64,000 nt of DNA from Lysobacter sp. Root494 (GTDB lineage: Bacteria > Pseudomonadota > Gammaproteobacteria > Xanthomonadales > Xanthomonadaceae), in the NCBI RefSeq assembly GCF_001427225.1, contig NZ_LMFH01000005.1, positions 513,045 to 577,044 on the forward strand, read 5' to 3'. The notes beneath the pieces were generated by a model. It searched no databases. It was not told the DNA's origin and saw only the letters and a program-made list of their open reading frames with translations. Positions within the stretch are counted from its first letter, which is position 1; each line of letters starts with the position of its first letter. A program made the position numbers and the translations under genes. Shown one piece after another: positions 55,197 to 64,000 of the stretch.

Positions 55197-57079
55197 AACC
55201 CGTTCGCCTCGATGGACGTTCGCTGACGCGGGCGCAACTGGTTGCCGTTGCGCATGGTGCGGCGGTCGAACTCGCCCCGGAGCAGTTGCCGGCAGTGCAA
55301 CGAGCCGCGGATTTCCTTGCCGAACAGGCCCGTCGCGAGGAGCCCATCTACGGAGTAAACACCGGTTTCGGCAGCAACGCGGACAAGTTGTTGGGGGCGC
55401 ATCGCCTGCGCGACTCGCTGCCGGGCCGGGAGGCGAATGACGAAACGCTGCATGAAGAGCTGCAGCGCAACCTCATCGTGACCCACGCCGTATGCGTGGG
55501 CGAGCCCTTCGCGCCGGAAGTCGTGCGCGCGATGCTGTGCATCCGCATCAACACGCTGATGCGCGGGCATTCGGGAATTCGCGTGCAGATCCTGCAGGCG
55601 CTGACCGATCTGCTCAATGCGGGCATCGTGCCGGTCGTGCCGCAACTCGGTTCGGTCGGTGCCAGCGGCGATCTCGCGCCGTTGTCGCATCTCGCCATCG
55701 TACTGCTGGGTGGCGGCGAAGCCCTCTACCAGGGCGAGCGGCTTGCCGGTGCCGATGCGCTTGCACGCGCCGGCTTGCAACCGGTAAAGCTCTCGTACAA
55801 GGAAGGCCTCGCGCTCAACAACGGTACCGCGCAGATGCTCGCGACCGGCGTGTTGGCGCTCGCCAAACTCGAAGTGCTGGTGGAGACCGCGGACCTCGCC
55901 GCCGCGATGACGATTGACGCGTTCGCCGGCCGCCTGGGCGCCTTCGCCGAAGAAGTGCATGCACTGCGTCCACATCCGGGCCAGGTTGAAACCGCCGCCA
56001 ACCTGCGACGCCTGCTGGAAGGTTCGACGCTGTGCGACATCGCCTACCACCTGGTGCCGCGTTTCCGCCCGTGGCTGCCGGAGAGCTGGGATGACGCCGA
56101 GGCGCAGCAGCTTCGCTTCGACATCGGTTGGGATTGGGTGCCCTTCACGCAACGCCATGGCCGCGAGAAGTTCTACCAGCGTTTCCGCCCGTTCCGTGGG
56201 GGCAAGAAGCACCAGCCGCAGGACAGCTATTCGCTGCGCTGCATCCCGCAGGTGCACGGCGCCGTGCGCGACGCCTTGGCGCAGGCCGGACGCGTGCTCG
56301 ACATCGAACTCAATGCGCTCACCGACAATCCGATCGTGTTCCCGGATGCGAAGGCGGAACACGTCGAGCAGCAGGTGATCTCCGCAGGTCATTTCCACGG
56401 TATGCCGCTCGCACTGGCGATGAGTTACGTGAAGGCGGCAATCCCGGTACTGGCGAGCATTTCCGAGCGCCGCCTCAACAAGCTCGTCGACGGTGCTACC
56501 AACGATGGGCTGCCAGGCTTCCTGATCGGCAACGAGGACGGCACCGAGTCCGGCTTCATGATCGTGCAGTACACCGCGGCGGCGATCGTCAACGATCTCG
56601 CCAGCCGCGCGATGCCGGCGTCGGTGTATTCGATCCCGACCAGCGCAAATGCCGAAGACCACGTGTCGATGGGCGCCAACGAAGCGCGCCACGTGCTCGC
56701 GATGGCCGACGACATGGGCAAGGTGCTCGCGCTGGAGCTGTACACCGCCGCTCAGGCGCTGGACCTGCGCCGCGACATGATCAACGCGGCGCGTTCGCTC
56801 GCTGCGCATACCGATGCCGTCGGACTGGCTGCGAAGGTGCAGGGGCCGCCCCTCGCCGGCGGCGGTGACCACGATGGTTTCCTGCGTGAAGTCGAAGGCC
56901 TGCGCGCCGAGCTGGCTGGCGCCGAGGCGTTCCATCCGGGTCACGCGGTTGCTCGCGCGCATGCGGCAATTCGCGAACACATTCCGTTCCTGGCGCGCGA
57001 TCGCGCACTCGATGGCGAAGTCGCCACCGCGGTGTGGCTGGTCAGGGAAGGCGTGGTGCTGTCCGCCGCGCGCGGCTGA
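55193..57079 (+). CDS. aromatic amino acid (histidine-type) ammonia lyase with an extra 60-residue insert
   Basis: A 628-residue enzyme of the MIO lyase family. The cofactor-forming triad is Ala157-Ser158-Gly159 ([13 protein letters not shown]). Substrate-binding blocks [45 protein letters not shown] and [14 protein letters not shown] are conserved and most like histidine ammonia lyase (HutH). Between LRRLLEGS and QPQDSYS lies an insert of about 60 residues (281-340, rich in Trp/Phe/Arg) absent from HutH, which is typically about 510 residues. No hutU/hutI/hutG genes adjoin it. It is coupled to hisS (ATGA) and lies near the his operon. Phenylalanine or tyrosine as substrate cannot be excluded. 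Confidence 0.82.
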   Translation: MKPVRLDGRSLTRAQLVAVAHGAAVELAPEQLPAVQRAADFLAEQARREEPIYGVNTGFGSNADKLLGAHRLRDSLPGREANDETLHEELQRNLIVTHAVCVGEPFAPEVVRAMLCIRINTLMRGHSGIRVQILQALTDLLNAGIVPVVPQLGSVGASGDLAPLSHLAIVLLGGGEALYQGERLAGADALARAGLQPVKLSYKEGLALNNGTAQMLATGVLALAKLEVLVETADLAAAMTIDAFAGRLGAFAEEVHALRPHPGQVETAANLRRLLEGSTLCDIAYHLVPRFRPWLPESWDDAEAQQLRFDIGWDWVPFTQRHGREKFYQRFRPFRGGKKHQPQDSYSLRCIPQVHGAVRDALAQAGRVLDIELNALTDNPIVFPDAKAEHVEQQVISAGHFHGMPLALAMSYVKAAIPVLASISERRLNKLVDGATNDGLPGFLIGNEDGTESGFMIVQYTAAAIVNDLASRAMPASVYSIPTSANAEDHVSMGANEARHVLAMADDMGKVLALELYTAAQALDLRRDMINAARSLAAHTDAVGLAAKVQGPPLAGGGDHDGFLREVEGLRAELAGAEAFHPGHAVARAHAAIREHIPFLARDRALDGEVATAVWLVREGVVLSAARG

Positions 57080-57094
57080 CCCGCGGCGCGGTCT

Positions 57095-58921
57095 TCAGGC
57101 GGCGAGAACGGCCGACGTACGCACGCAGTCGCGGCCGTCGGCTTTCGCCCGGTAGAGCGCGTCGTCGGCGATCTGCAGCGCGGTTTCCACGCCGCCGCGC
57201 ACGTTCGTATCCACTGCATGAACGCCGAAGCTGGCGGTCACCACGATCGTTGCACCCTGGCTTTTGAACGGCTCGGCGCGCAGTCGCAAACGCAGTTCTT
57301 CGGCCACGCCTGCAGCGGCGTCGAGGTCCATGCCCGGCAGTGCGACCACGAATTCCTCGCCGCCAAAACGCGCCAGCAATGCATTGTGCTGCCGCAATGT
57401 CTGGCCGATCACGCCGGCGGCCCAGCGCAGGCATTCATCGCCGACCAGGTGTCCATGCCGGTCGTTGATCTGCTTGAAGTGGTCGAGGTCGATCATCAGC
57501 AGCGACAGCCGCCGCCCGCTGCGCGCCTGCGACAAGAGGCTTTCGAAGCCTTCGCGGAAATACGCACGGTTGTGCAAACCAGTCAGGCCGTCGCGCTGGC
57601 TGGACTCGCGCAGGCGCGCGTGCGCATCGGCGAGCTGGCCGAGTGCGTTGCTGAGTTCGGCGGTGCGCTGGCTCACCTTCTGTTCGAGCTGGTCGCGCGC
57701 CTCGCGGATGATCCGTTCGTTCTCAGTGCGCAATGCCGAATAGCGGTAACCCAGGCCGATCGACAACAGCAGCATTTCGAGCGCGGAACCGATCTCCTTG
57801 CCGTATTCGGTGAAGAACACCTTCGGCACCAGGCCGAAGGCGACCGCTGCAAACATCCCCGTTCCTAGCAGGAACATCGCCCATGCGAGCAGGAAGATCA
57901 CCGCCGGCTTGTAGCCGCGCCGCGTGATCATCAATCCCAGCGTCGCCACCCAGGTGATGCTGAGGAAGACGGAGGCCGACGCGATGGGGGTGGAGATGTG
58001 GTACGGGAGCTGCGTGGCCGCGAGGCCAAGCACGACATAGAACGCGATGATGCCCAAGGTAATGCGGTCGCCCAGCTTCCAGCGCTCGCGCAACCCCAGG
58101 AACGTGCGCGTGAACTGCTGCATGCCAACCTGCGACAGGCAGATCGACAGCGGAACCGATTTGTCGGCGAGCCAGGTCGAGTTCGGCCACAGGTATTCGA
58201 AGCCGAGCCCATTGAGCGTGAAGAGCACCAGCCCGAACGCGCTGATGTGCAACAGGTACCAGAAGTAGCTTGCATCCCTCAGGGACAACCACAGCACCAT
58301 GTTGTAGAAGAACAGCGCCAGCAGGATGCCGTAGTACACGCCCATGCCGAGCTGCGCATCGCGCGACATCTCGGTGAAAGCAGGTTGCGTATACAGCGTC
58401 AGCGGGACCTGCATCGAGCTTTGGCTCTGCACGCGAACGAATACGTCGACCGGCTGTTCGCGCGGCAGGTCGACGAGGACATTGGGATGGCGGTAACGGA
58501 TGCTGCGACCTTCGTTGAAGGGCAGGGCATCGCCGCCCTTCCAGTGCTGCGTGCGCCCGTCGGCGTAATTCGCGTAGACGTCCAGGTGATCACTGAGCGC
58601 GTATTGCTGGACGAGCAGCCAGCGCTGCTCACGTTGCGACCGATTGAGCAGGCGCACATGGAACCAGTACGCGCCCTTCTGGAAACCGAATGCGGCGCTT
58701 TCGTCCGGCAGCCGGGTGAACTGGTTTCCCGCGAGCTTGTGGGCGGCGACCTGAAGCGAATCCTTCGCCGCCATGTCGTGGTAGTACACGACATAAGGGG
58801 ACAGTGGAACGCGTGGCGTGCCATCGGTCAGGACCACCGTGTGGTCCGCAAGCGCAGGAACCGCGGCCAGCAACAGCAGGCAGCCCAGGCAGGTTCCCAG
58901 CAGCGCGCGCACGATCCCCAT
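57095..58921 (-). CDS. 7TM-DISM diguanylate cyclase
   Basis: About 608 residues. A signal peptide (1-25) is followed by a periplasmic 7TMR-DISMED2-type beta domain, seven membrane helices (about 180-385), a short coiled coil (EQKVSQRTAELSNALGQL) and a GGDEF domain with intact ARFGGEEFVVALPG and DLDHFKQINDRHGH. It should make c-di-GMP at the inner membrane in response to an outside ligand. The product-inhibition I-site (RxxD) is not present (RQHN). ATG at 58921 has GAGGGG upstream. It is divergent from the his regulator gene. Confidence 0.9.
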   Translation of the reverse strand: MGIVRALLGTCLGCLLLLAAVPALADHTVVLTDGTPRVPLSPYVVYYHDMAAKDSLQVAAHKLAGNQFTRLPDESAAFGFQKGAYWFHVRLLNRSQREQRWLLVQQYALSDHLDVYANYADGRTQHWKGGDALPFNEGRSIRYRHPNVLVDLPREQPVDVFVRVQSQSSMQVPLTLYTQPAFTEMSRDAQLGMGVYYGILLALFFYNMVLWLSLRDASYFWYLLHISAFGLVLFTLNGLGFEYLWPNSTWLADKSVPLSICLSQVGMQQFTRTFLGLRERWKLGDRITLGIIAFYVVLGLAATQLPYHISTPIASASVFLSITWVATLGLMITRRGYKPAVIFLLAWAMFLLGTGMFAAVAFGLVPKVFFTEYGKEIGSALEMLLLSIGLGYRYSALRTENERIIREARDQLEQKVSQRTAELSNALGQLADAHARLRESSQRDGLTGLHNRAYFREGFESLLSQARSGRRLSLLMIDLDHFKQINDRHGHLVGDECLRWAAGVIGQTLRQHNALLARFGGEEFVVALPGMDLDAAAGVAEELRLRLRAEPFKSQGATIVVTASFGVHAVDTNVRGGVETALQIADDALYRAKADGRDCVRTSAVLAA

Positions 58922-59058
58922 CCGCCCCTCGGCAGCCGCTTGCACGGCCTGCATGTCCAGCGGCGAGTGTACTTCAGGGAATTCGCGGGGTCGCGAGCGA
59001 TGAGCGCATTCAGACAGGAGTACCAAGGGCGTGTTGACCGGTGTGGTGATGATGGACT

Positions 59059-59082
59059 AATGTATTAGCGCATTAATACATT
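59059..59082. promoter_or_regulatory. palindromic operator of the his regulator
   Basis: Half-sites AATGTATTA (59059-59067) and TAATACATT (59074-59082) are exact inverted repeats separated by 6 bases, 10 bases before the ATG of the TrpR-like gene. The position over the start region and the TrpR-operator-like size suggest that the TrpR-like protein binds here and represses its own gene and the his operon. Confidence 0.7.
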
Positions 59083-59091
59083 TGGACAGAC

Positions 59092-59397
59092 ATGAAACGC
59101 CGCCCCAACGACACCGACCAGGCCGAGGACGCCATCGACGACCTCGCCAACGCCCTGCAGCGGCTCAATACCGCCGCGCAGGTGCGCGCATTCCTGGAAG
59201 ACCTGTGCACCCCGGCGGAGCTGGAAGCGATGAGCGACCGCTGGAAGGTGGTTCCGCTCGTCGCCGATGGCGTGCCATACCGGGAAATCCACGAGCGGAC
59301 CCTGGTGAGTGTTACCACCATCGGCCGCGTAGCGCGCACGTTCGAGCGCGGTGCGGGCGGTTATGCGGCGGCACTCAAGCGCCGTGGCTCGCGTTGA
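59092..59397 (+). CDS. TrpR/YerC-like regulator of the histidine operon
   Basis: A 101-residue TrpR-superfamily protein. Helical core [19 protein letters not shown] and a helix-turn-helix [20 protein letters not shown]. It resembles YerC/YecD and TrpR. Being first in the his operon, 10 bases from hisG and directly after a palindromic operator, it probably represses his genes with histidine (or its tRNA-related signal) as co-repressor. I recall a TrpR-family HisR regulon proposed for Xanthomonadales; its ligand is not shown by the sequence. Confidence 0.85.
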   Translation: MKRRPNDTDQAEDAIDDLANALQRLNTAAQVRAFLEDLCTPAELEAMSDRWKVVPLVADGVPYREIHERTLVSVTTIGRVARTFERGAGGYAAALKRRGSR

Positions 59398-59407
59398 GGG
59401 CGCTGTG

Positions 59408-60322
59408 ATGACTCCAGCCACCCCGGTAGCAGGCCGCGACCGTCTGCGCATCGCCATCCAGAAGTCGGGCCGCCTGGCTGAACCCGCGCGTGCCTTGCTC
59501 GCTTCGTGCGGTCTGAGCTGGCGCGAGAGCCGCGACCGCCTGTTCTGCTACGGCGAGAGCCTTCCCATCGACCTGCTGCTGGTGCGCGACGATGACATTC
59601 CCGGCCTGATCGCCGAGGGCGTCTGCGATCTGGGCATCGTCGGCCGCAATGTACTGTGCGAGCAGGATCTGTCCGGGAAGGTCAATGGGTCCGGCGCGCG
59701 TTTCCGCGAACTGCAGCCGCTCGGCTTCGGTGGTTGCCGGTTGGCGGTCGCAGTGCCCGACAGCTGGACCTGGCGCGATGCATCGCAACTCGCCGGCAAG
59801 CGCATCGCCACGAGCTATCCGCAGCTGTTGTCGAAGTGGCTGGCGGAGCAGGGCATCGAAGCACAGGTCGTGTTGCTGTCGGGTTCGGTGGAAATCGCAC
59901 CGCGCCTCGGCCAGGCCGATGCGATCTGCGATCTGGTTTCCAGCGGCGCAACGCTCGCGGCGAACCAGCTCAAGCCCGTGCTGACATTGTTCGAGAGCGA
60001 AGCCGTTCTGGCTGGCCCCGCCGCGGAGCTGGAGGATGTGCGCGGCGAATTGATGGAGTTGCTGCTTCGGCGCCTCGACGGAGCGCTGCGCATTCGACGC
60101 AGCAAGCTGCTGATGTTCCAGGCGCCGCGCGAATTGTTGCCGACGCTGTTGCCGCTGTTGCCTGATGCCGAAGCACCCACAGTGATGCTGATCGATGGCG
60201 AGGAGCGGCTCGCGTTGCAGGCGCTGTGCCACGGCGCACTGACCTGGCAGCGCCTCGAGGAACTCAAGCGCGCAGGCGCCCGCGGCCTCATGGTGCTGCC
60301 GGTGGAAGGACTGCTCGCATGA
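59408..60322 (+). CDS. hisG: ATP phosphoribosyltransferase
   Basis: A 304-residue long-form enzyme for the committed histidine step. [36 protein letters not shown] and [20 protein letters not shown] are recognisable; the C-terminal regulatory domain ([19 protein letters not shown]) for histidine feedback is present, so hisZ is not required. It overlaps hisD by ATGA. Confidence 0.95.
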   Translation: MTPATPVAGRDRLRIAIQKSGRLAEPARALLASCGLSWRESRDRLFCYGESLPIDLLLVRDDDIPGLIAEGVCDLGIVGRNVLCEQDLSGKVNGSGARFRELQPLGFGGCRLAVAVPDSWTWRDASQLAGKRIATSYPQLLSKWLAEQGIEAQVVLLSGSVEIAPRLGQADAICDLVSSGATLAANQLKPVLTLFESEAVLAGPAAELEDVRGELMELLLRRLDGALRIRRSKLLMFQAPRELLPTLLPLLPDAEAPTVMLIDGEERLALQALCHGALTWQRLEELKRAGARGLMVLPVEGLLA

Positions 60323-61620
60323 AGCGCATCGAGTGGAGCCAGCTCGATGCCGGGAAACGTGCATCGGTGTTGCGCCGTCCGTCGCAGGTCACCGCACCCG
60401 AAACCAGTGCTGCCGTGGCGAAAATACTGGATGCGGTGCGGGCTGGCGGGGATGCCGCGCTGCGCGCCTACACGGCGCGTTTCGATCGTGTTGAGCTGAA
60501 AGATTTCGCAGTGACAGCTGCCGAGTTCGCTGCCGCGGAAGCCGGTCTATCCGCGACTCTGCGTGCGGCCATCATCGAAGCGGCTTCGCGCATCCGCCGT
60601 TTTCACGAAGCCGGCATGAGCGGCGAATTCACTGTCGATACCGCTGCCGGCGTGCACTGCGGCCGCATTCTTCGCGCCATTCCGCGCGTCGGACTATATG
60701 TGCCGGCGGGCTCGGCACCCTTGCCATCCACTGCCTTGATGCTGGGCGTTCCCGCATCGCTCGCCGGCTGCGATGACATCGCGTTGTGCACGCCGCCGCG
60801 TGCCGACGGCAAGGCGGACGCGGCCGTTTTGTTCGCTGCGCAATGCTGCGGCATCCGCCGCGTGTTCAAGATTGGCGGGGCGCAGGCGATTGCGGCCATG
60901 GCGTTCGGTACCGAATCGGTACCGCGCTGCGACAAGCTGTTTGGTCCCGGCAATGCGTACGTGACCGAAGCCAAACGCCTGGTCTCGATGATGGAAGGCG
61001 GCGCGGGCATCGACATGCCCGCAGGTCCCTCCGAAGTACTCGTGATAGCCGATACCGGCGCGAACCCGGAATTCGTCGCGGCCGACCTGCTGTCACAGGC
61101 CGAACACGGCACCGATTCGCAGGTGGTGCTCATCAGCAATGGCAGCGAGATCCTCGATGCCGTCGGCGATGCAGTGGAGCGCCAGGTATCCAGCCTGCCG
61201 CGCGAAGCGATCGCACGAGCAGCGTTGAACGCCTCGCTGGCGATCCGCGCGGATTCGCTGGAACAGGCGTTCGAAATCAGCAACCAGTACGCGCCCGAGC
61301 ATCTCATTCTCGCCTTGCGCGATGCGCGCGGCTGGCTGCCGCGAGTGCGCAGCGCAGGATCTGTCTTCCTCGGCGACTGGGCGCCGGAAGCGCTCGGCGA
61401 TTACTGCAGCGGAACGAACCATGTGCTGCCCACGAGCGGCGCAGCGCGCTGGTGCAGTGGCCTTAGCGTGGCGAGCTTCCAGACCGCGATCACGGTGCAG
61501 GAAGTGACGATCGGTGGGCTGCGCGACATTGGTCCTTGCGCCGTCGAGCTCGCGTCCGCCGAAGGACTGGATGCGCACCGCCTTGCAGTGCAACTGCGCT
61601 TGGAGGCGCTTGCGGCATGA
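60319..61620 (+). CDS. hisD: histidinol dehydrogenase
   Basis: A 433-residue zinc enzyme for the last two steps of histidine synthesis. Conserved [51 protein letters not shown] and YAPEHLIL. Overlaps hisG upstream and hisC downstream, both by ATGA. Confidence 0.96.
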   Translation: MKRIEWSQLDAGKRASVLRRPSQVTAPETSAAVAKILDAVRAGGDAALRAYTARFDRVELKDFAVTAAEFAAAEAGLSATLRAAIIEAASRIRRFHEAGMSGEFTVDTAAGVHCGRILRAIPRVGLYVPAGSAPLPSTALMLGVPASLAGCDDIALCTPPRADGKADAAVLFAAQCCGIRRVFKIGGAQAIAAMAFGTESVPRCDKLFGPGNAYVTEAKRLVSMMEGGAGIDMPAGPSEVLVIADTGANPEFVAADLLSQAEHGTDSQVVLISNGSEILDAVGDAVERQVSSLPREAIARAALNASLAIRADSLEQAFEISNQYAPEHLILALRDARGWLPRVRSAGSVFLGDWAPEALGDYCSGTNHVLPTSGAARWCSGLSVASFQTAITVQEVTIGGLRDIGPCAVELASAEGLDAHRLAVQLRLEALAA

Positions 61621-62699
61621 GCGTGCTCGATTTCGTGCGCAGCGACCTGCGCGGCTTCGCCGGCTATTCCTCGGCACGGACCGAATCGTTGCAGGGAGAG
61701 ATCTGGCTCAACGCCAACGAATCGGCCTGGGCTAATCCCGCCGACGACAGCGGCGGCAGCCGGCGCTATCCCGATCCGCAACCGCAGGCGTTGCGCGAGC
61801 GGCTTGCGCAGCTGTATGGCTGCAATGCATCACAACTGCTGATCGGGCGCGGCAGTGATGAAGCCATCGACCTGTTGGTGCGCGCATTGTGCGAGCCGGG
61901 CCGCGACGCTGTCGTGGTGACGCCTCCGGTGTTCGGCATGTACGCGGTCTGCGCGCGCCTGCAGGATGCGCGTCGCATCGACGTGCCGCTGGTGGATGGC
62001 GAAGCGGGATTCACGCCTGATTTCAAAGCAATCACCGAAACGGCGCTGACTAACCAGGCCAAGCTCGTGTTCCTGTGCTCGCCGTCGAATCCCACCGGCG
62101 CCGCGATCCCGCTGGCGGAAGTCGAAGCACTGGCGCGCAGGCTCGAAGGCCGTGCCCTGGTAGTCGTAGACGAGGCTTACGGCGAGTTTTCCGACGTTCC
62201 TTCGGCGATCACGTTGCTCGACGGGTTCTCCAACATCGCTGTGCTGCGCACGCTGTCGAAAGCGCACGCACTGGCTGCCGCACGCATCGGTTCGCTAGTC
62301 GCAAACACCGAACTGATCGACGTGCTGCGCTGTTGCCAGGCACCGTATCCCGTGCCGACACCGTGCGCCGAACTCGCGCTATCCGGTTTGTCCGAAGCGG
62401 CGCTCGATCTTACCCGCCAGCGCGTGGAAACCATCCAGGGCGAGCGCGCTCGTTTGCTGCCCGTGCTTGACGCGATGGCCGGCGTGCTCCGCGTCTATCC
62501 GTCGCAGGGCAATTACCTGCTGGTGCGTTTCAGCGACGCCGAAGCCGCGTTCCGCGCGCTGCTTGCAGCCGGCATCGTGGTGCGCGACCAGCGCGCCGCG
62601 CCGCAGCTAGGCAACGCATTGAGGATAAGCATCGGCACGCCGGAACAGAACGATCGCGTGATCGCAGCATTGGATAAACGCAAGGCAGCCGCCGCATGA
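61617..62699 (+). CDS. hisC: histidinol-phosphate aminotransferase
   Basis: A 360-residue PLP aminotransferase. [11 protein letters not shown] at the start, [23 protein letters not shown] and the PLP-lysine block [14 protein letters not shown]. Coupled to hisB by ATGA. Confidence 0.95.
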   Translation: MSVLDFVRSDLRGFAGYSSARTESLQGEIWLNANESAWANPADDSGGSRRYPDPQPQALRERLAQLYGCNASQLLIGRGSDEAIDLLVRALCEPGRDAVVVTPPVFGMYAVCARLQDARRIDVPLVDGEAGFTPDFKAITETALTNQAKLVFLCSPSNPTGAAIPLAEVEALARRLEGRALVVVDEAYGEFSDVPSAITLLDGFSNIAVLRTLSKAHALAAARIGSLVANTELIDVLRCCQAPYPVPTPCAELALSGLSEAALDLTRQRVETIQGERARLLPVLDAMAGVLRVYPSQGNYLLVRFSDAEAAFRALLAAGIVVRDQRAAPQLGNALRISIGTPEQNDRVIAALDKRKAAAA

Positions 62700-63772
62700 G
62701 CACGAAAATACTGTTCATCGACCGCGATGGCACGCTGATCGAGGAGCCGGAAGACTTCCAGATCGACAGCTTCGAGAAGTTGCGCTTCGTCAATGGCGTG
62801 ATCCCGGCACTGCTCAAGCTGCGCGATGCAGGCTACGAATTCGTCATCGTCAGCAACCAGGACGGCCTCGGTACCGAGACGTATCCGCAGGGCAGCTTCG
62901 ACGGCCCGCACAGGCTGATGCTGCAGGTGTTCGAAAGCCAGGGCATCACCTTCCGCGAGGAACTGATCGATCGCAGCTTCCCCGAGGAAAACCTGCCTAC
63001 GCGCAAGCCGGGCATCGGCCTCGCGATGCATTACCTGCGCGATCGCAGCATCGACCTCGACACATCCGCGATGGTGGGCGATCGCGAGACCGACAACCAG
63101 TTCGCGAAGAACATGGGCATCCGCGCATTCCAGCTGAAGACGCCGCAGTTCGGCGGCGAATGGGACTGGGCGGGCATCGCCCACGAACTCGCCGACGCAC
63201 CGCGTACCGCAAAGGTCCGGCGCAGGACCAAGGAAACCGACATCACCGTCGAAATCGACCTGGATCGTGCAGCCGAACCACAGGTCCACACCGGCCTTCC
63301 GTTCTTCGACCACATGCTGGAACAGCTCGGCAAGCACGGCGGCATCGCGCTTTCGGTTCGCGCCGAAGGCGACCTGCACATCGACGAGCACCACACCGTC
63401 GAGGACACCGCGCTCGCGCTGGGGCAGGCGCTCAAGGATGCGCTCGGCGACAAGCGGGGCATTGGCCGCTACGGTTTCGTGCTGCCGATGGACGAGGCGC
63501 TGGCGCAGGTAGCACTCGATTTTTCCGGCCGCGCATATCTCGTTTTCGAAGGCGAGTTCAGGCGCGAGCGCGTCGGCGACCTGCCGACCGAGCTGGTTCC
63601 GCATTTTTTCCGTTCGCTGAGCGATGCGGCCGGCATCAACATCAACGTGCAGCTGCGCGGCGAAAACGACCACCACATGATCGAAGGTGCATTCAAGGGG
63701 CTGGCGCGCGCACTGCGGGAAGCCGTTCGCCGCGAAGGAACCGCATTGCCGAGCACCAAGGGCGTACTGTGA
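62696..63772 (+). CDS. hisB: bifunctional histidinol-phosphatase/imidazoleglycerol-phosphate dehydratase
   Basis: A 358-residue HisB fusion as in enteric bacteria. N-terminal HAD phosphatase (about 1-165: [30 protein letters not shown]) and C-terminal IGPD (about 170-358: [49 protein letters not shown]). ATGA overlap with hisC; stop shares a base with hisH. Confidence 0.96.
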   Translation: MSTKILFIDRDGTLIEEPEDFQIDSFEKLRFVNGVIPALLKLRDAGYEFVIVSNQDGLGTETYPQGSFDGPHRLMLQVFESQGITFREELIDRSFPEENLPTRKPGIGLAMHYLRDRSIDLDTSAMVGDRETDNQFAKNMGIRAFQLKTPQFGGEWDWAGIAHELADAPRTAKVRRRTKETDITVEIDLDRAAEPQVHTGLPFFDHMLEQLGKHGGIALSVRAEGDLHIDEHHTVEDTALALGQALKDALGDKRGIGRYGFVLPMDEALAQVALDFSGRAYLVFEGEFRRERVGDLPTELVPHFFRSLSDAAGININVQLRGENDHHMIEGAFKGLARALREAVRREGTALPSTKGVL

Positions 63773-64000
63773 TGCAAGTGGTGCTGATCGATTCGGGCGG
63801 CGCCAACATCGGCTCCGTGAAATACGCGCTGGAACGCTTGGGCGTGAACGCGCAGCTCACGGCAGATCCGCAGGTCATAGCTAGCGCCGATCGCGTGATC
63901 CTGCCCGGAGTAGGCGCGGCAGGGCCAGGCATGGCAAGGCTGCGCGAACTTGAACTCGTCGACGTGGTGCGCGCAGTCAGGCAGCCGCTGCTCGGCGTCT
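63772..64000 (+). CDS. hisH: imidazole glycerol phosphate synthase subunit HisH, 5' part
   Basis: The ATG shares one base with the hisB stop (TGATG). The 76 codons present show the glutamine amidotransferase start ([20 protein letters not shown]) and VILPGVGAAGPGM. The catalytic Cys lies beyond the right edge. The gene continues the his operon. Confidence 0.93.
   Translation, partial: MQVVLIDSGGANIGSVKYALERLGVNAQLTADPQVIASADRVILPGVGAAGPGMARLRELELVDVVRAVRQPLLGV

Noticed and set aside
54776-56980. A 734-codon minus-strand frame across hisS and the ammonia lyase
   Set aside because: Antisense to conserved enzymes; no recognisable domain.

Overview
The window is 64 kb of a high-GC chromosome from a Xanthomonadaceae-type gammaproteobacterium, most likely Lysobacter or a close relative. 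This is inferred from three things: the arginine cluster uses N-acetylornithine carbamoyltransferase with a fused acetylglutamate kinase/synthase; a FimX-type c-di-GMP protein is present; and a TrpR-like regulator heads the his operon. No rRNA, CRISPR array, IS element, transposase or integrase gene was seen. Two tRNAs (Ala-CGC, Pro-CGG) are present.

Region 1 (1-1745) holds the end of an omega-amidase-like gene, a small lipoprotein and an L,D-transpeptidase that seems to start at ATT. Region 2 (about 1750-8400) is an accessory island with visibly lower GC. It carries a small protein of a conserved unknown family, a two-gene micro-operon, a fusion of an alpha/beta hydrolase to a nucleoside-deoxyribosyltransferase/TIR-like domain, and a peptidoglycan amidase-lipoprotein-helical protein operon. 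It ends in an integron gene cassette with a Xanthomonas-type attC site and a decayed DUF4238 cassette with a second attC-like element, and no integrase is nearby.

Region 3 (8.4-18.3 kb) is sensory and stress related: a receiver protein, a CheB-CheR-PAS-HWE kinase fusion, a stand-alone CheB, an alpha/beta hydrolase and a phosphoribosyltransferase-erythromycin esterase fusion. Region 4 (18.3-42.9 kb) is housekeeping: rnd, a sulfatase-modifying-factor-like lipoprotein, an M48 protease, phaR/phaB, gluQ, htpX, fimX, epmB/efp, an adenosine-type deaminase with ubiG and gph, folE2, pyrC with an M23 lipoprotein and yidD, a DksA-like protein, sufE with an MFS exporter, and cysS.

Region 5 (43.2-53.5 kb) is a single-direction arginine/proline cluster: argF', argG, argE', argB-NAGS, a GNAT gene, argC, argH, proB, proA. 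It follows the acetylated route known in Xanthomonas: acetylornithine is carbamoylated before deacetylation. Region 6 (53.8-64 kb) has hisS translationally coupled to an aromatic amino acid (histidine-type) ammonia lyase, a 7TM diguanylate cyclase, and the his operon (hisG-D-C-B-H, cut by the window end). The his operon is preceded by a TrpR-like gene with an obvious palindromic operator.

The most unusual content is in region 2, especially the hydrolase/deoxyribosyltransferase-like fusion and the integrase-less cassettes.
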